10,177 bases of DNA from Prevotellaceae bacterium (lineage in GTDB: Bacteria > Bacteroidota > Bacteroidia > Bacteroidales > UBA932), in the NCBI GenBank assembly GCA_031288885.1, contig JAITQP010000043.1, positions 1 to 10,177 on the forward strand, written 5' to 3'. The position numbers and the translations under genes are program-made. Below are positions 1 to 5,936 of this stretch, one piece after another; the first letter of the stretch is position 1; each line of letters begins with the position of its first letter. The notes under the pieces are model-generated. The model was not told where the DNA came from, did not search any database, and saw only the letters and a program-made list of their open reading frames with translations.

Positions 1-204
1 AAGAATGTACAGCATAGGCTTAATCGCCGGCCAAGAAAATTGCTTAACTTTGAGGCCCCTTGCAAAGTATTTGCTGCCGCGATGAATAAATCGGTTGCAT
101 TGGCGACTTGAATCTACGCAACCTTCAATGTGTGGAAATCGAAATTTGATTTTTCCATCTTACAAAATACGACTAAATTATTTAACTTTTAAAGATTAAT
201 TATT
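1..204. other. AT-rich intergenic leader, no gene seen
   Basis: I see no convincing coding frame here. On the plus strand, TAACTTTG at 45-52 fits the Bacteroidetes -7 consensus TAnnTTTG, but no TTTG/TTG lies at the right distance upstream, so it is only a weak candidate promoter for the small ORF at 205. A short inverted repeat, GGTTGC (93-98) and GCAACC (118-123), could form a 6-bp stem in that leader. The last 40 bases before 205 are very A/T-rich, which suits a Bacteroidetes translation start. Confidence 0.4.
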
Positions 205-451
205 ATGAAAAAAATATGTTTTATTTGCGCTTTTGCTGTAGTATTTGCTGATATAGTAACGGTAAATTTTAATTTTAATTTCACGCTGCAAAATATTAAC
301 TTACTATCAATTTCTTTGATAGATATTGAAATATTTATAAAAAATATTTGCGGGCGCATGAGCAAGTTGTTGATATTGTTATTTGTTGTACTCGTTTTGC
401 AAAAAAAGTAATAGATTCCATAACTACTCGTGACATGGTTTTATGTATTGC
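198..451 (+). repeat. Diverged direct repeat, copy 1 (pairs with 1675-1950)
   Basis: This unit covers the small ORF at 205-411 plus about 40 bases after its stop. Its partner at 1675-1950 has the same arrangement: ATTATGAAAAAAATAT at the start, the FNFTLQN-coding segment, a leucine-rich 3' end, and downstream the shared string AATAGATT followed by GACATG-TTTTATGTATTGC. Similarity outside the frame means the DNA segment was duplicated, not only a protein motif conserved. The copies have diverged with many substitutions and small indels. Confidence 0.6.
205..411 (+). CDS. Small NVEAL-like secreted/membrane peptide, copy 1
   Basis: A 68-aa peptide. It starts MKK, has a hydrophobic stretch at residues 4-20, then VNFNFNFTLQN (20-30), then LLSISLIDIEIF (33-44), and ends in a second hydrophobic run (about 54-66) before QKK. 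The order of short lysine-rich start, hydrophobic leader, N-x-N-F block and a motif shaped like LSDISLANVEAL resembles the NVEAL/NVEALA peptides of Bacteroidales, whose usual Cys-rich tail is missing. A second copy at 1682-1903 keeps MKKI, FNFTLQN and an LLxLL...LQxK ending at nearly the same length, and this shared frame is the best evidence that it is coding. The family call is by eye. The ORF could also be a decayed member or a frame inside a repeat. Function unknown. Confidence 0.45.
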   Translation: MKKICFICAFAVVFADIVTVNFNFNFTLQNINLLSISLIDIEIFIKNICGRMSKLLILLFVVLVLQKK

Positions 452-455
452 GAGC

Positions 456-1180
456 AAATCCGATGAAAGTTGTGACAGCATAGGAAGATGGTTCGGCAAC
501 CCACTACGTACAGTAAGTAGCGGTATAAAAACGGTAAGCAAAACTGGCAATTTGGAGTCACTTCTCGGTATATATCAGTACAAAATACGAGATTGCCCTC
601 AAAACGCGCAGCTGTCAAAAGCAATTTTACGAGTTGAGATTTTCTCGTCCAACAGTAGCACGCGGCGATGAGGCTTAGAAAACGGAGGCAAAAAGACTCA
701 GGATGAAAGCAGAAAGTCGTGATTGTGGAGTTTTTTTGAAGACGAGGTTCACCTCAAGCAAACGTTAAGCATTTTCGTGCATAGTTTTTGGTGAGAAGTT
801 AACCTGAAGTAAAGTCTCCCGTTGAAAGATATAAAATGAGTATTTTTGGTGCTATTAAAAATGAGCAATTGCGGGCAAGATCTGCTACGCCACTTTATGA
901 TTAAAAAATACCGCTAACCGGAAGCAGTGCAGTTACTTCATGTGGAGATGAAGCCGAATGAGGAGGGCTTTTTTAGCAAAACAGCGGAAGGAAATAACAA
1001 CGTCTAAAGTTCTCTCTTGCAGCTCACCGTGAGCGGAACAGTGGGGAAACAGCAGCAGTGAAGTTAGAAATGTTGCACATTGGGTGAATAAATAGAGGCA
1101 ATCCTCAAAAATACAATCTGCTGATTTTTAATTGCATGAAAAAATTTCGCAAAAAAAATCATGTTTTTTCGTAAAAAAAA
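456..1180. other. Gene-poor stretch with broken frames, possible eroded repeat
   Basis: No frame here looks like a real gene. The open frames at 348-671 (plus) and 335-624 (minus) have no start context or recognisable family, and they run through the duplicated DNA behind the small ORF. From about 670 to 1060 both strands show fairly long frames interrupted by several stops, as expected of an eroded repeat or pseudogene that I cannot identify. Small palindromes occur at 744-755 (GAGGTTCACCTC) and 1022-1034 (GCTCACCGTGAGC). The stretch 1138-1182 is extremely A/T-rich and leads into the promoter at 1181. Confidence 0.4.
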
Positions 1181-1211
1181 TTGCATTATTGTCAAATCTT
1201 TCTTATCTTTG
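1181..1211 (+). promoter_or_regulatory. Bacteroidetes-type promoter for the small ORF at 1305
   Basis: TTG at 1181-1183, a 20-nt spacer, then TATCTTTG at 1204-1211 match the Bacteroidetes sigma-ABfr pattern (TTTG/TTG, 19-21 nt, TAnnTTTG). Transcription should begin near 1216-1219. That leaves a leader of nearly 90 nt before the ATG at 1305, containing a 5-bp hairpin, TGGAG-TGAGG-CTCCA (1271-1283). Confidence 0.65.
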
Positions 1212-1304
1212 TTGCCATTACATGCAAAGATTCGTTGAAGAAAGGTAAAAAAATATTCGGGAAAACAAACTGGAGTGAGGCTCCACACAAGCAACCTAAA
1301 CACA

Positions 1305-1511
1305 ATGAACAAAAAAAAACATAAAACGATAGCCAAAGGGGTAGCAATATCTGTGCTACACTTTTTCCTTTTCCTTGTAGTGCCCCTACTCTGCTTATAC
1401 AAAGTATTTTTAGATGCTTGTTATTTTCAGTGTAATCTTCTACATATTTTGCCATCATTACCGCTGTTCATAATTAGTATTTGGAGGTTGGAGAAATTTA
1501 AATTCCCCTGA
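1305..1511 (+). CDS. Small hydrophobic protein of unknown function, 68 aa
   Basis: I do not recognise this protein. The ATG at 1305 is preferred over an in-frame start at 1275 because it gives a classic MNKKKHK basic start. A hydrophobic segment follows at about 13-32 (VAISVLHFFLFLVVPLLCLY) and a second at about 45-60, with a basic tail RLEKFK. It could be a two-pass membrane peptide or a precursor with a signal sequence. A good promoter lies at 1181-1211 and a strong hairpin begins 3 nt after the stop, so the unit looks self-contained. It lacks the FNFTLQN block of the two peptide ORFs on either side. Toxin-like or small membrane regulator roles are possible but nothing shows them. The transcript could instead be a noncoding RNA. 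Confidence 0.45.
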   Translation: MNKKKHKTIAKGVAISVLHFFLFLVVPLLCLYKVFLDACYFQCNLLHILPSLPLFIISIWRLEKFKFP

Positions 1512-1514
1512 CTA

Positions 1515-1550
1515 AGCGCCTGCCATAACTCTTTCCGGTTGGCAGGCGCT
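1515..1550 (+). terminator. Strong hairpin after the small ORF, possible terminator
   Basis: AGCGCCTGCCA (1515-1525) and TGGCAGGCGCT (1540-1550) form a perfect 11-bp GC-rich stem with a 14-nt loop, 3 nt after the stop at 1511. There is no T-run on either side, so it is not a canonical intrinsic terminator. It may stabilise the 3' end, end transcription in another way, or be a palindromic repeat. Confidence 0.45.
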
Positions 1551-1681
1551 GGAAGCCGCGAATATTCGCTATTCGTGTACGGAGAGTTGATGCAAGTACC
1601 GAAACGCGTAAAAAACAAAGTATAGCTTTTCCAAATGAAACTGTAAAACATAAATAAGTTATTCATTAAAAAATGATCATT
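1551..1681. other. Short intergenic stretch with a perfect 12-bp palindrome
   Basis: GCGAATATTCGC at 1558-1569 is a perfect palindrome sitting 7 nt after the 11-bp hairpin, and a second ATTCG follows closely. Such a site could bind a dimeric regulator or be part of a repeat element. The remainder up to the second peptide ORF is A/T-rich. No promoter with both consensus boxes is visible; TAGCTTTT at 1623-1630 differs from the -7 box by its last base and lacks a -33 partner. Confidence 0.35.
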
Positions 1682-1950
1682 ATGAAAAAAATATTTTCAA
1701 TTAATATTTTCACTACAGCAATAGTTGTTATAGTGGTATTAAATGTTAATTTCAACTTTATCTTCAACTTTACGTTGCAAAACGTTGATTTTTCATCACC
1801 TTCTTCAACAAACGTGGAGGTCGTGATGAGAGTGATTTCTGAATATATAAATACATGTTTATTATTGTTGCTATGTTTGACATTCTTGTTGCAAGAAAAA
1901 TGAGCAATAGATTTTATTTACTCCACGCGCGACATGATTTTATGTATTGC
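1675..1950 (+). repeat. Diverged direct repeat, copy 2 (pairs with 198-451)
   Basis: This is the partner of the unit at 198-451. It covers the peptide ORF and the following segment through TTTTATGTATTGC. Copy 2 is slightly longer because of small insertions in the leader-coding part and the middle. It runs directly into the inverted-repeat element starting at 1956. Confidence 0.6.
1682..1903 (+). CDS. Small NVEAL-like secreted/membrane peptide, copy 2
   Basis: A 73-aa peptide if read from the ATG at 1682, chosen because MKKI lines up with copy 1; an in-frame ATG at 1673 would add three residues. Residues 5-20 are hydrophobic, followed by LNVNFNFIFNFTLQN (20-34) and SSTNVEVVM, which is close to the NVEAL signature seen at the end of the leader in Bacteroidales NVEAL/NVEALA peptides. 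The tail is hydrophobic (about CLLLLLCLTFLL) and ends QEK, instead of the Cys-rich tail I would expect. The frame continues after the stop with IDFIYSTRDMILCIA, which matches the DNA behind copy 1. The family call is moderate and function is unknown. Confidence 0.5.
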   Translation: MKKIFSINIFTTAIVVIVVLNVNFNFIFNFTLQNVDFSSPSSTNVEVVMRVISEYINTCLLLLLCLTFLLQEK

Positions 1951-1955
1951 CTTTA

Positions 1956-2091
1956 GCACGCTTTGCGTCATTGTAAGCGGCGCAAAGCAACCGGAGCAAA
2001 GCGGAGTTCAACGAAGCCACTGTAGCATGGAACAAAACTCAATGAAGTATTCTATATTGTTTCGCTACATTCGCAATGACGCAAGGCGTGC
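1956..2091. repeat. Inverted-repeat (MITE/REP-like) element behind the operon
   Basis: GCACGCTTTGCGTCATTG at 1956-1973 is repeated in inverted form as CAATGACGCAAGGCGTGC at 2074-2091, 17 of 18 positions pairing. The roughly 100 bases between contain partly complementary strings such as GCGCAAAGCAA and TTGTTTCGC. There is no coding frame. Many bacterial genomes carry dispersed elements with arms like CGTCATTGCGAGC. The element starts about 60 bases beyond the last operon stop (2150), so in RNA it could fold and act as the operon's 3' end. Confidence 0.6.
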
Positions 2092-2149
2092 ACATAACCT
2101 GCATGGAAATTAAAATAACCTATCGCTCGTTACTCGCCACTCGCGCCGC

Positions 2150-2857
2150 TCAAAACTCCTCGTCAAAAACAATGATAACGTCGCTGCTGCTGCTGCCCTC
2201 GCCGCTGCCGGTGGCGAGGGCTGTGGCGGGTTTAGGCGTGGGGGCAGAGGCAGGGCGCTGCTTCCTTTCGGCTGCGGGGGGAAGCTGCTGCGCAAGTTGC
2301 CTGTTTTTGCTTGCCGCCGCCGCCGGCGTGCGCACGCGCCCTGCGCCCGAAAAATATTTGCTCCAGTAGGCGTTGTTTAGGTCTGCAACGCTCACGCCCT
2401 TGGAGGTGGAGGCGTGCACAAACTTTCCGTTTGCCAAGTAAATCCCAACGTGCGACACCTTTTTTTCTTTTATGGTGAAAAAGAGCAAATCTCCGCAGGC
2501 GAGCTCGCTCCTCTTTACGCGCTTTGCCTGCTGCGCAAGGGCGCTCGTTGAGCGCGGGAGGGTAATCCCGTAGGCCTCCCTGTACACGCTCCCCACCAGC
2601 GCCGAGCAGTCTATACCCTTACGGTTTTGCCCGCCGTAGCGGTAGGGTACGCCCAGCCACTCCGCCGACGATTGGATAAGGTCTTTGTCCTCCGTTCCGG
2701 CAAGGCTTACGCCCAGCTTTTGGGAGTAGTCGCGGTAAAAATTGCCGTCGGTTGTTTGCGCGGAGTGCCGTAGCGGGGTGCACCCAGCCCCCCAAAGCTG
2801 CGCCGCCAAGCAAAAAATTAGCAGCGTCGCAAAACGTATGTTGCACTTCTTTTTCAT
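2150..2857 (-). CDS. NlpC/P60 family cell-wall endopeptidase, probable lipoprotein
   Basis: A 235-aa Spr/MepS-like cysteine peptidase, expected to cut peptide stems of peptidoglycan in the periplasm. Residues 1-26 form a basic, hydrophobic signal ending LWGAGC, a loose lipobox with Cys26 as the likely lipidated residue. The NlpC/P60 domain spans about 57-172, with catalytic Cys84 in GIDCSALV, His136 in SHVGIY and His148 in KFVHAS; the usual YRYGG precedes the Cys. After about 175 comes a low-complexity Ala/Pro/Lys/Ser tail ending in four serines and DVIIVFDEEF, which makes it longer than a minimal Spr protein. The ATG follows the MBOAT stop by 3 nt, so translation is probably coupled. It is the last gene of the operon. 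The family call is secure; lipidation and exact bond specificity are inferred. Confidence 0.93.
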   Translation of the reverse strand: MKKKCNIRFATLLIFCLAAQLWGAGCTPLRHSAQTTDGNFYRDYSQKLGVSLAGTEDKDLIQSSAEWLGVPYRYGGQNRKGIDCSALVGSVYREAYGITLPRSTSALAQQAKRVKRSELACGDLLFFTIKEKKVSHVGIYLANGKFVHASTSKGVSVADLNNAYWSKYFSGAGRVRTPAAAASKNRQLAQQLPPAAERKQRPASAPTPKPATALATGSGEGSSSSDVIIVFDEEF

Positions 2858-2860
2858 GAG

Positions 2861-4390
2861 CTAAAATTGAAAGTAAATAAACGGTTGCAGCTCCGATGAC
2901 GAAGCTTGATAGAGGCAAAACACGACCAGCAGCACCGCCAAAATTTTTGCGGCTATCGGTAAGCTGACGAACGCTTCGCGGTAGCGGATTTTGAATTTCT
3001 GCGGTAAAAAATGCATCACATACGCCGCAAGTATCAACCCAAATATTACGCTGTAGCCCGACACCACCTCCGGAATGGCGGAGGCGTAAAACTCAGCGCC
3101 GATGCGGCGGATAAAGTCCAGCGCCAGCGACACGTCGGCAGCCCTGAAGAATATCCACGTGAGGCACACAAAGTGAAAGGTGAGCAGGACGAGCAAAAAT
3201 CGCGGCAGCTTTGCCTTTCCCTGTCGGGCGGCGCGGCGGCGCTCCCAAAGCCTGTCGGCGGCAAGGGCGAGCCCGTGCAGCCCGCCCCACGCTATGAACT
3301 TGTAGCTTGCGCCGTGCCACAATCCGCCCAGCAGCATGGTGAGCATCAGGTTGAGGTGGGTGCGCAGCTTGCCCTTTCGGCTGCCGCCAAGCGGAATGTA
3401 AAGGTAGTCGCGCAGCCACGACGAAAGCGAAATGTGCCACCGCCGCCAAAAGTCGCGCACACCCGTGGCGCAGTAGGGCGCGTTGAAGTTGAGCGGCAAC
3501 CTAAACCCCAGCAGCAGCGCCACCCCGATGGCAATGTCGGTGTAGCCCGAAAAATCGCAGTAGATTTGAATGGCGTAGCCGTAGCTCCCCATGAGCAGCT
3601 CAAAGCCGGTGTACAGCTCGGGGTTGTCAAAAACGCGGTCTACAAAGTTGAGCGAAATGTAATCCGAAATGGCAATTTTTTTCACCAGCCCGTTCAAAAT
3701 CAGGAATACGGCGTGCCACATTTCGCGCCGCGTAACGCTGTACTTTCGGTATATTTGGGGGATGAACTCCGACGCGCGGACAATGGGGCCTGCCACCAGC
3801 GAGGGGAAAAAGGAAACGTAAAACCCGAAATCTACGATGCTGTCAACGGGCTTCACCTTGCGCCGGTAAACGTCTATCGTGTAGCTGAGGATTTGGAAGG
3901 TGTAGAACGAAATGCCTATGGGCAGGATGAGGCTGTCCACGTCAAACCTTTCCGCGCCGGTAGCCATGTTCACAGCCGCCGAAAAAATGTTGACCACGCG
4001 GCACTTTATCCCAAAAAAATCATTGATGACGGAGGTGAAAAAGTAGGCGTACTTGAAGTAGGCGAGCAGGCCGAGGTTGACGGTAACGCTAAGCGCCACC
4101 AGCAGCCTGCGGGCAAGCGCGCGGTGGCTGCGGTAGATGGCTTGGGCGAGGTGAAAATCCAGCGTGGTGGAGAACAGCAGCAGCAAAAAGTAAACGCCGC
4201 TGGACTTGTAGTAAAAAAAAATGCTGAACGCAAACAGGTAAAGGCTCTTGGCGAGGTGCGTTTTTTTGTAGATAAACAGGTAGCCTACCAGCAGCACAGT
4301 GAAGAAAACCCAGAACGACAGGCGCGTAAAAATAATTGCAGAGCCTTCGTTGTAGGTAAAAACCTCCTCCAGTATGCTGTAAATATCCAT
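2861..4390 (-). CDS. MBOAT family membrane O-acyltransferase (AlgI/PatA/DltB-like)
   Basis: A 509-aa polytopic inner-membrane protein with many hydrophobic helices, of normal length for the AlgI branch. Family marks are LPIGISFYTFQ (156-166), SLVAGPIVRA (197-206), YCDFSGYTDIAIG (277-289), DFWRRWHISLS (313-323) with His319, LLGGLWHGAS (353-362) with the probable catalytic His359, and the common FIYFQF ending. Such proteins pass acyl groups, usually acetyl, across the membrane to an extracytoplasmic partner that modifies alginate, teichoic acid or peptidoglycan. The gene just upstream encodes an SGNH protein, the usual partner type. It starts 17 nt after that gene and ends 3 nt before the NlpC/P60 gene. 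The substrate polymer cannot be read from sequence. Peptidoglycan is suggested by the neighbours and an exopolysaccharide is the main alternative. Confidence 0.93.
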   Translation of the reverse strand: MDIYSILEEVFTYNEGSAIIFTRLSFWVFFTVLLVGYLFIYKKTHLAKSLYLFAFSIFFYYKSSGVYFLLLLFSTTLDFHLAQAIYRSHRALARRLLVALSVTVNLGLLAYFKYAYFFTSVINDFFGIKCRVVNIFSAAVNMATGAERFDVDSLILPIGISFYTFQILSYTIDVYRRKVKPVDSIVDFGFYVSFFPSLVAGPIVRASEFIPQIYRKYSVTRREMWHAVFLILNGLVKKIAISDYISLNFVDRVFDNPELYTGFELLMGSYGYAIQIYCDFSGYTDIAIGVALLLGFRLPLNFNAPYCATGVRDFWRRWHISLSSWLRDYLYIPLGGSRKGKLRTHLNLMLTMLLGGLWHGASYKFIAWGGLHGLALAADRLWERRRAARQGKAKLPRFLLVLLTFHFVCLTWIFFRAADVSLALDFIRRIGAEFYASAIPEVVSGYSVIFGLILAAYVMHFLPQKFKIRYREAFVSLPIAAKILAVLLVVFCLYQASSSELQPFIYFQF

Positions 4391-4407
4391 TGATTTATCC
4401 TCAAAAA

Positions 4408-5913
4408 TTACTTGGAGGTTGAATGTTCGGCAAGCGACACGGCGCGCTCCGCCTCGTGCGCAGCCATGTATCGCCTAACATCGCGCGAAAATGAGCGGTA
4501 CATCAGCTCCGCCAGCAGCGTTGCCCCGTCGCTGCTGAAGTGGCAAAAGTCCTTGGTGGCGAGCATGGGGCGCGCGTAAGCCCACGAAATGATGGAGTTT
4601 TTTCCGCCCATTGCCTCGTAGGTATCCCAAAACGCGCATCCGGCCCTGAAAGCCGCCCGCCGCTGGGCGTTGCGTATCTTCACAATGTTGGGGTACGACG
4701 CCAGCACGCCTCCGCTCCGGCGCGCCATATCCGATACGCCCACCACAAGGATGTTGACCTTTGGTATCAGCTGCTTTATCAGCGCCAGCTGCCGGTGGAG
4801 CTGCTCCTCGTAGGCGACGTAGCTTTCCATCACCTGCGGCACCATGTTGGCGCCAAACTGCATGATGACAAACTTTGCGCCAATCAGCTTGTAGCTTTCC
4901 CCCAGCAGCAGCTCGTTAGCCTTTACAAAGTCAATACCGGAGCTGCTGCGCAGCGGGATGTTATCCACGGCCACGCCGGTGTTGTAGTCCAGCGCAAGCC
5001 CGAATATTTCGGGGCAGCCGCTTCCGCGAAAGTGCAGCGTGAGGTTTTCGCGGCTTTGCTTCATGTTGAGGTTTATCTCCTGCAGGCCGGCGTTGGGTGG
5101 TATGGTGGTCGAAAAGATGGTTTTTGAGGGGGTTTTTGCCTCCAAAAATATGGGGGCGGAGGTATTTGTCAGCAGCAGCTTTACCCGCGAAAATTTAAGG
5201 GCAGGGAACGTTTTTATGGCGCGGCGCTCTATTTTTATCCACGCCGTTTTTTGCTGCCTCTGCGGAAGCCTTACGCTCGAGAGCAGGTGCCCCACGCGCA
5301 GCGGCGTTGAGCGCTTGTATTTTACCGCCGGAACGGAGTACTCCCACTCGGGGGACATGGAGATTTTTACGGTGGGGTTGATAGGTATTTGCGGGTTGAG
5401 CGACACGTATCCTACCCCGCCGCCGCCAAAGTCCTCCTGCAGGCGGTTTCGCAGGTACGCGGTTATCCTGTCGGCCTCCAGCTGCGAGTCTCCGTAGTGC
5501 AGGATGCGCACCAGCTCGCGGTTGCCGCTGTGCAGCGCCGTAAGCTCCGACATGATATCGTTCAGCGCGTCCTCCCTGCCCTGCGGGTACTCAATGGGCT
5601 GCACCGGCAGCGCGCGCACCTGCTCGGGCGTGCAGTTTACCGGCAGCGCCGACTCCTCGCACTGCTCCGGCTCGTTGAAGAAGTTGGAAAAGCCCACCTC
5701 GCTGCAGTCAATGGTAAACGCCACCCTAACGTTGCGCTCCGACAGGCCAAGCGCATCCTGAAGGCTGGGAAAGGTGAGCGTAAAGTGCGACGACAAGCGA
5801 ATACCTTCCGCCGGAAAAAGCAGGCAGGTAAACAGCAGCAGGGAGAAAACCAAAATCATCCCCGCCAAGATTTCGGAAAGGCGAACCGTCTCTTCGGTTT
5901 TTACGAGGTACAT
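4408..5913 (-). CDS. SGNH/GDSL hydrolase-fold protein, probable O-acetyltransferase or esterase
   Basis: A 501-aa protein with one N-terminal membrane anchor (about 13-33) and an extracytoplasmic remainder. SGNH blocks are visible: HYGDSQLEADR with nucleophile Ser143 (block I), VAVDNIPLRSSSG around 314-326 (block II region), MQFGAN with Asn356 (block III), and DFCH with Asp455 and His458 (block V). About 130 residues between blocks I and II (roughly 175-310) look beta-rich and may be a carbohydrate-binding insert. The next gene is an MBOAT protein. Such pairs occur in polysaccharide O-acetylation systems (AlgI with AlgJ/AlgX, PatA with PatB), where the SGNH partner completes transfer on the outer side. 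It begins 23 nt after the transglycosylase gene. It could instead be an O-acetyl esterase. The fold is clear; the reaction is inferred. Confidence 0.88.
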   Translation of the reverse strand: MYLVKTEETVRLSEILAGMILVFSLLLFTCLLFPAEGIRLSSHFTLTFPSLQDALGLSERNVRVAFTIDCSEVGFSNFFNEPEQCEESALPVNCTPEQVRALPVQPIEYPQGREDALNDIMSELTALHSGNRELVRILHYGDSQLEADRITAYLRNRLQEDFGGGGVGYVSLNPQIPINPTVKISMSPEWEYSVPAVKYKRSTPLRVGHLLSSVRLPQRQQKTAWIKIERRAIKTFPALKFSRVKLLLTNTSAPIFLEAKTPSKTIFSTTIPPNAGLQEINLNMKQSRENLTLHFRGSGCPEIFGLALDYNTGVAVDNIPLRSSSGIDFVKANELLLGESYKLIGAKFVIMQFGANMVPQVMESYVAYEEQLHRQLALIKQLIPKVNILVVGVSDMARRSGGVLASYPNIVKIRNAQRRAAFRAGCAFWDTYEAMGGKNSIISWAYARPMLATKDFCHFSSDGATLLAELMYRSFSRDVRRYMAAHEAERAVSLAEHSTSK

Positions 5914-5936
5914 GCTACATGCGTAACAAAAGTGTT

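Noticed and set aside
348..671. A 107-codon plus-strand frame after the first peptide ORF
   Set aside because: It overlaps the peptide ORF in another frame and has no start context or recognisable family. Copy 2 shows no matching long frame: the related stretch there follows a stop codon and soon diverges.
1064..1458. Minus-strand frames opposite the 68-aa ORF
   Set aside because: They run through homopolymer A/T tracts and antisense to the promoter-ORF-hairpin unit, with no family signature.
3011..4393. A 460-codon open frame on the plus strand opposite the MBOAT gene
   Set aside because: It is the antisense shadow of a GC-rich gene. Its product is low-complexity and charge-rich with no domain, while the minus strand encodes a clear MBOAT protein with all motifs.
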